Below the pieces are notes generated by a model. The model had not been told where the DNA came from. It saw nothing but the letters and a program-made list of their open reading frames with translations, and did no database searches. From assembly GCF_004770745.1 (NCBI RefSeq), contig NZ_RQGD01000014.1:124001-188000 (forward strand): a stretch of DNA of 64,000 nt. Direction: 5' to 3'. The translations under genes were made by a program, and so were the position numbers. The stretch is from Leptospira ognonensis. Lineage in GTDB: Bacteria; Spirochaetota; Leptospiria; Leptospirales; Leptospiraceae. Position 1 is the first letter of the stretch; the number at the start of each line of letters is the position of its first letter. This document shows, piece after piece, positions 62,084 through 64,000 of the stretch.

Positions 62084-64000
62084 ATGAAATTCGAATATAC
62101 AAACCCGGAAGCAAAAACCCTCGTAGATTTACTACAGAAGAAGATACTCATCCTTGACGGTGCCATGGGCACAATGATCCAAAGGCATTCCCTGCAAGAA
62201 GCAGATTTCCGCGGGGAACGATTTAAAGATTGGACATTATCAGTCAAAGGCAATAATGATATGTTGGCGATCACGAGGCCAGATATTATCGAGAGTGTGC
62301 ATTTAGAATACCTCGAGTCCGGTGCAGACATCATTGAAACAAATACTTTTAGTTCCAATTCGATTTCTCAGGCAGATTATAAAATGGAATCCGCTGTCCG
62401 TGATTTGAATTTGGCGGCGGTAACTTGCGCGAAAAATGCGGTCAAAAAATTTAAAGAGAAATCGGGAAAACAAGATGTGTTCATTGCAGGTTCCATCGGA
62501 CCAACAGTTAAAACTTCATCCTTATCTCCTGATGTCAATAACCCTGCTTTTAGAGCTGTGACATTTGACCAATTAGTAGATAGTTTTTATGAGCAAGTAA
62601 CAGCACTTATAGACGGTGGAGTTGATCTACTCCTCCCTGAAACTAATATCGATACTTTAAATTTAAAAGCATGTATCTATGCCATTGAAAAAGTTTTTGA
62701 AGAGAGAAAAATTCGGATCCCAGTAATCTTATCTGTTACAATTACAGATGCCTCGGGACGTACTCTTTCTGGGCAAACAGGAGAAGCATTTTATATATCC
62801 ATACGTCATGCTCGTCCACTTGCAGTTGGCATCAACTGTGCATTAGGTGCTGGTGAAATGAGACCTTATATTGCTGAACTATCTCGGGTTGCAGAATCTT
62901 ATGTATCCTGTTATCCCAATGCGGGTCTTCCGAATGCCTTTGGCGGATACGACCAAACACCGAAGGAATTTGGTGATTGGATGGAAGACTTTGCCAAGTC
63001 TGGATTTTTAAACATTGTAGGTGGATGCTGTGGCACGACTCCGGATCATATCCGAGCAGCAGCAGAGGCCGTGAAAAATATAAATCCTCGGCCTTTAACT
63101 GAAAAGGTTAGGTATACTTCTCTAGCGGGACTTGAACCTCTGCATCTAACGAAGGAACAAGGATTTGTGAATGTTGGTGAGCGTAATAATGTAACTGGAT
63201 CTCCAAAATTTAAAAAATTGATCCTAGATGGAAATTTTGAGGAAGCAGTGCAGGTTGCCTTACAACAAGTACAAGCTGGTGCCAATATCATAGACATCAA
63301 CTTTGATGAGGCTTTGCTTGATGGCGAAGGCTCTATGACAAAATTTTTAAATTTGATAGCCGGTGAGCCTGAGATCGCTCGAGTTCCGTTCATGATTGAC
63401 TCCTCTAAATGGTCGGTTTTGGAAGCCGGTCTAAAGTGCATCCAGGGAAAACCAATCGTTAATTCCATTTCATTAAAAGAAGGGGAAGAAACCTTCTTAA
63501 AACACGCAAAAACGGTACAACTGTTTGGTGCTGCTGTTATCGTTATGGCTTTTGATGAAAAAGGTCAGGCAGCTACTAAAGATGAGAAAATTCGTATTTG
63601 CAAACGCGCTTACGATTTACTTGTCTCAAAAATTGACTTTCATCCGGAAGATATCATCTTTGACCCGAACATCCTGACTGTGGCAACTGGTATCGAGGAA
63701 CACAATAACTATGCCGTTGACTTTATCGAAGCAACACGCGAGATCAAAAAGCTCTGTCCTGGAGCCAAAGTTTCTGGTGGACTGAGCAATATATCCTTCT
63801 CCTTTCGAGGTAATAATCCTGTTCGCGAAGCTATGCACTCTGCATTTTTATACCATGCCATTCAGGCTGGTATGGACATGGCAATTGTCAATGCAGGTAT
63901 GCTCGAAGTATACGAACAGATTCCGAAAGATTTACTAGAATTAATTGAAGATGTTTTGTTGAATCGAAGGCCAGATGCCACAGAACGTTTGATAGATGCA
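62084..64000 (+). CDS. metH: Cobalamin-dependent methionine synthase (5' part, runs past window end)
   Basis: It methylates homocysteine to methionine from methyltetrahydrofolate via methylcobalamin. The 639 codons present contain the homocysteine-binding barrel with zinc ligands Cys252 (GINCALG), Cys315 and Cys316 ([11 protein letters not shown]), then the pterin-binding domain ([35 protein letters not shown]). The reading frame is still open at base 64000; the full protein should be about 1200 residues and include cobalamin and reactivation domains. It is the last visible gene of the SahR-type operon. Confidence 0.96.
   Translation, partial: MKFEYTNPEAKTLVDLLQKKILILDGAMGTMIQRHSLQEADFRGERFKDWTLSVKGNNDMLAITRPDIIESVHLEYLESGADIIETNTFSSNSISQADYKMESAVRDLNLAAVTCAKNAVKKFKEKSGKQDVFIAGSIGPTVKTSSLSPDVNNPAFRAVTFDQLVDSFYEQVTALIDGGVDLLLPETNIDTLNLKACIYAIEKVFEERKIRIPVILSVTITDASGRTLSGQTGEAFYISIRHARPLAVGINCALGAGEMRPYIAELSRVAESYVSCYPNAGLPNAFGGYDQTPKEFGDWMEDFAKSGFLNIVGGCCGTTPDHIRAAAEAVKNINPRPLTEKVRYTSLAGLEPLHLTKEQGFVNVGERNNVTGSPKFKKLILDGNFEEAVQVALQQVQAGANIIDINFDEALLDGEGSMTKFLNLIAGEPEIARVPFMIDSSKWSVLEAGLKCIQGKPIVNSISLKEGEETFLKHAKTVQLFGAAVIVMAFDEKGQAATKDEKIRICKRAYDLLVSKIDFHPEDIIFDPNILTVATGIEEHNNYAVDFIEATREIKKLCPGAKVSGGLSNISFSFRGNNPVREAMHSAFLYHAIQAGMDMAIVNAGMLEVYEQIPKDLLELIEDVLLNRRPDATERLIDA

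Overview
The window looks like a contiguous chromosomal stretch from a Leptospira species, most likely of the saprophytic or low-virulence clades. The evidence is spirochaete-style lipoprotein signal peptides, a DUF1564 protein (a family known essentially only from leptospires), an Lsa36-like surface protein, a small multi-Cys leptospiral lipoprotein, moderate A+T content and many Shine-Dalgarno-poor or TTG/GTG starts. The species call is inference. I see no insertion sequences, phage modules, CRISPR arrays, rRNA or tRNA genes. No gene-free stretch exceeds about 300 bp; the longest are about 240 bp (4234-4470) and about 215-270 bp (upstream of 50983).

Layout. 1-9.3 kb (+): a charged hypothetical, pyruvate kinase, an Omp85-like barrel, an opposing pirin with a clear palindromic operator, an SDR, a hypothetical, and a TonB-dependent receptor with a Cys-rich lipoprotein partner. 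9.3-16.5 kb (-): a tightly packed operon of GT87, GT4, a small membrane protein, a polytopic protein, an MBOAT acyltransferase, an SGNH-like protein and a MazG-like protein, probably building and acylating a surface glycan. 16.6-28.3 kb (+): queA, a barrel-like protein, a FlgO-like lipoprotein, mitochondrial-type aconitase, a J-domain coiled-coil protein, a methyltransferase, a large NHL/LamG lipoprotein and PnuC. 28.3-33.3 kb (-): CutA, a papain-like protease with fibronectin-III-like repeats and a translationally coupled partner, and an OmpR-type regulator followed by a YqjD/YqjE-like set. 33.3-43.7 kb: mixed genes including epmA, a lipid-modification group (MDR, SDR, DUF1295, cyclopropane-synthase-like), a DEAD-box helicase, an MsrB lipoprotein and DUF1564. 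43.7-51 kb: epmB divergent from efp, then mtnB and two SDRs, CorA, an M61 peptidase and a VOC protein. 51-59.4 kb: small secreted proteins, an EamA transporter, an Lsa36-like protein and two tandem paralogous chemoreceptors.

The most interesting region is 59.38-64 kb: an ArsR-type regulator fused to a methyltransferase domain (SahR architecture), then S-adenosylhomocysteine hydrolase, a 7Fe-type ferredoxin and B12-dependent methionine synthase (cut by the window end). A perfect 36-bp palindrome made of three self-palindromic 12-mers sits 7 bp before the regulator's ATG. Read together, this is a self-contained methyl-cycle operon: SAH is sensed, hydrolysed to homocysteine, and homocysteine is remethylated, with the ferredoxin as a candidate electron donor for MetH reactivation. 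mtnB near 46 kb adds a piece of methionine salvage.

A second functional set is EF-P plus both enzymes of its beta-lysylation (epmA at 34 kb; epmB and efp at 44-46 kb), with the target lysine conserved in EF-P.
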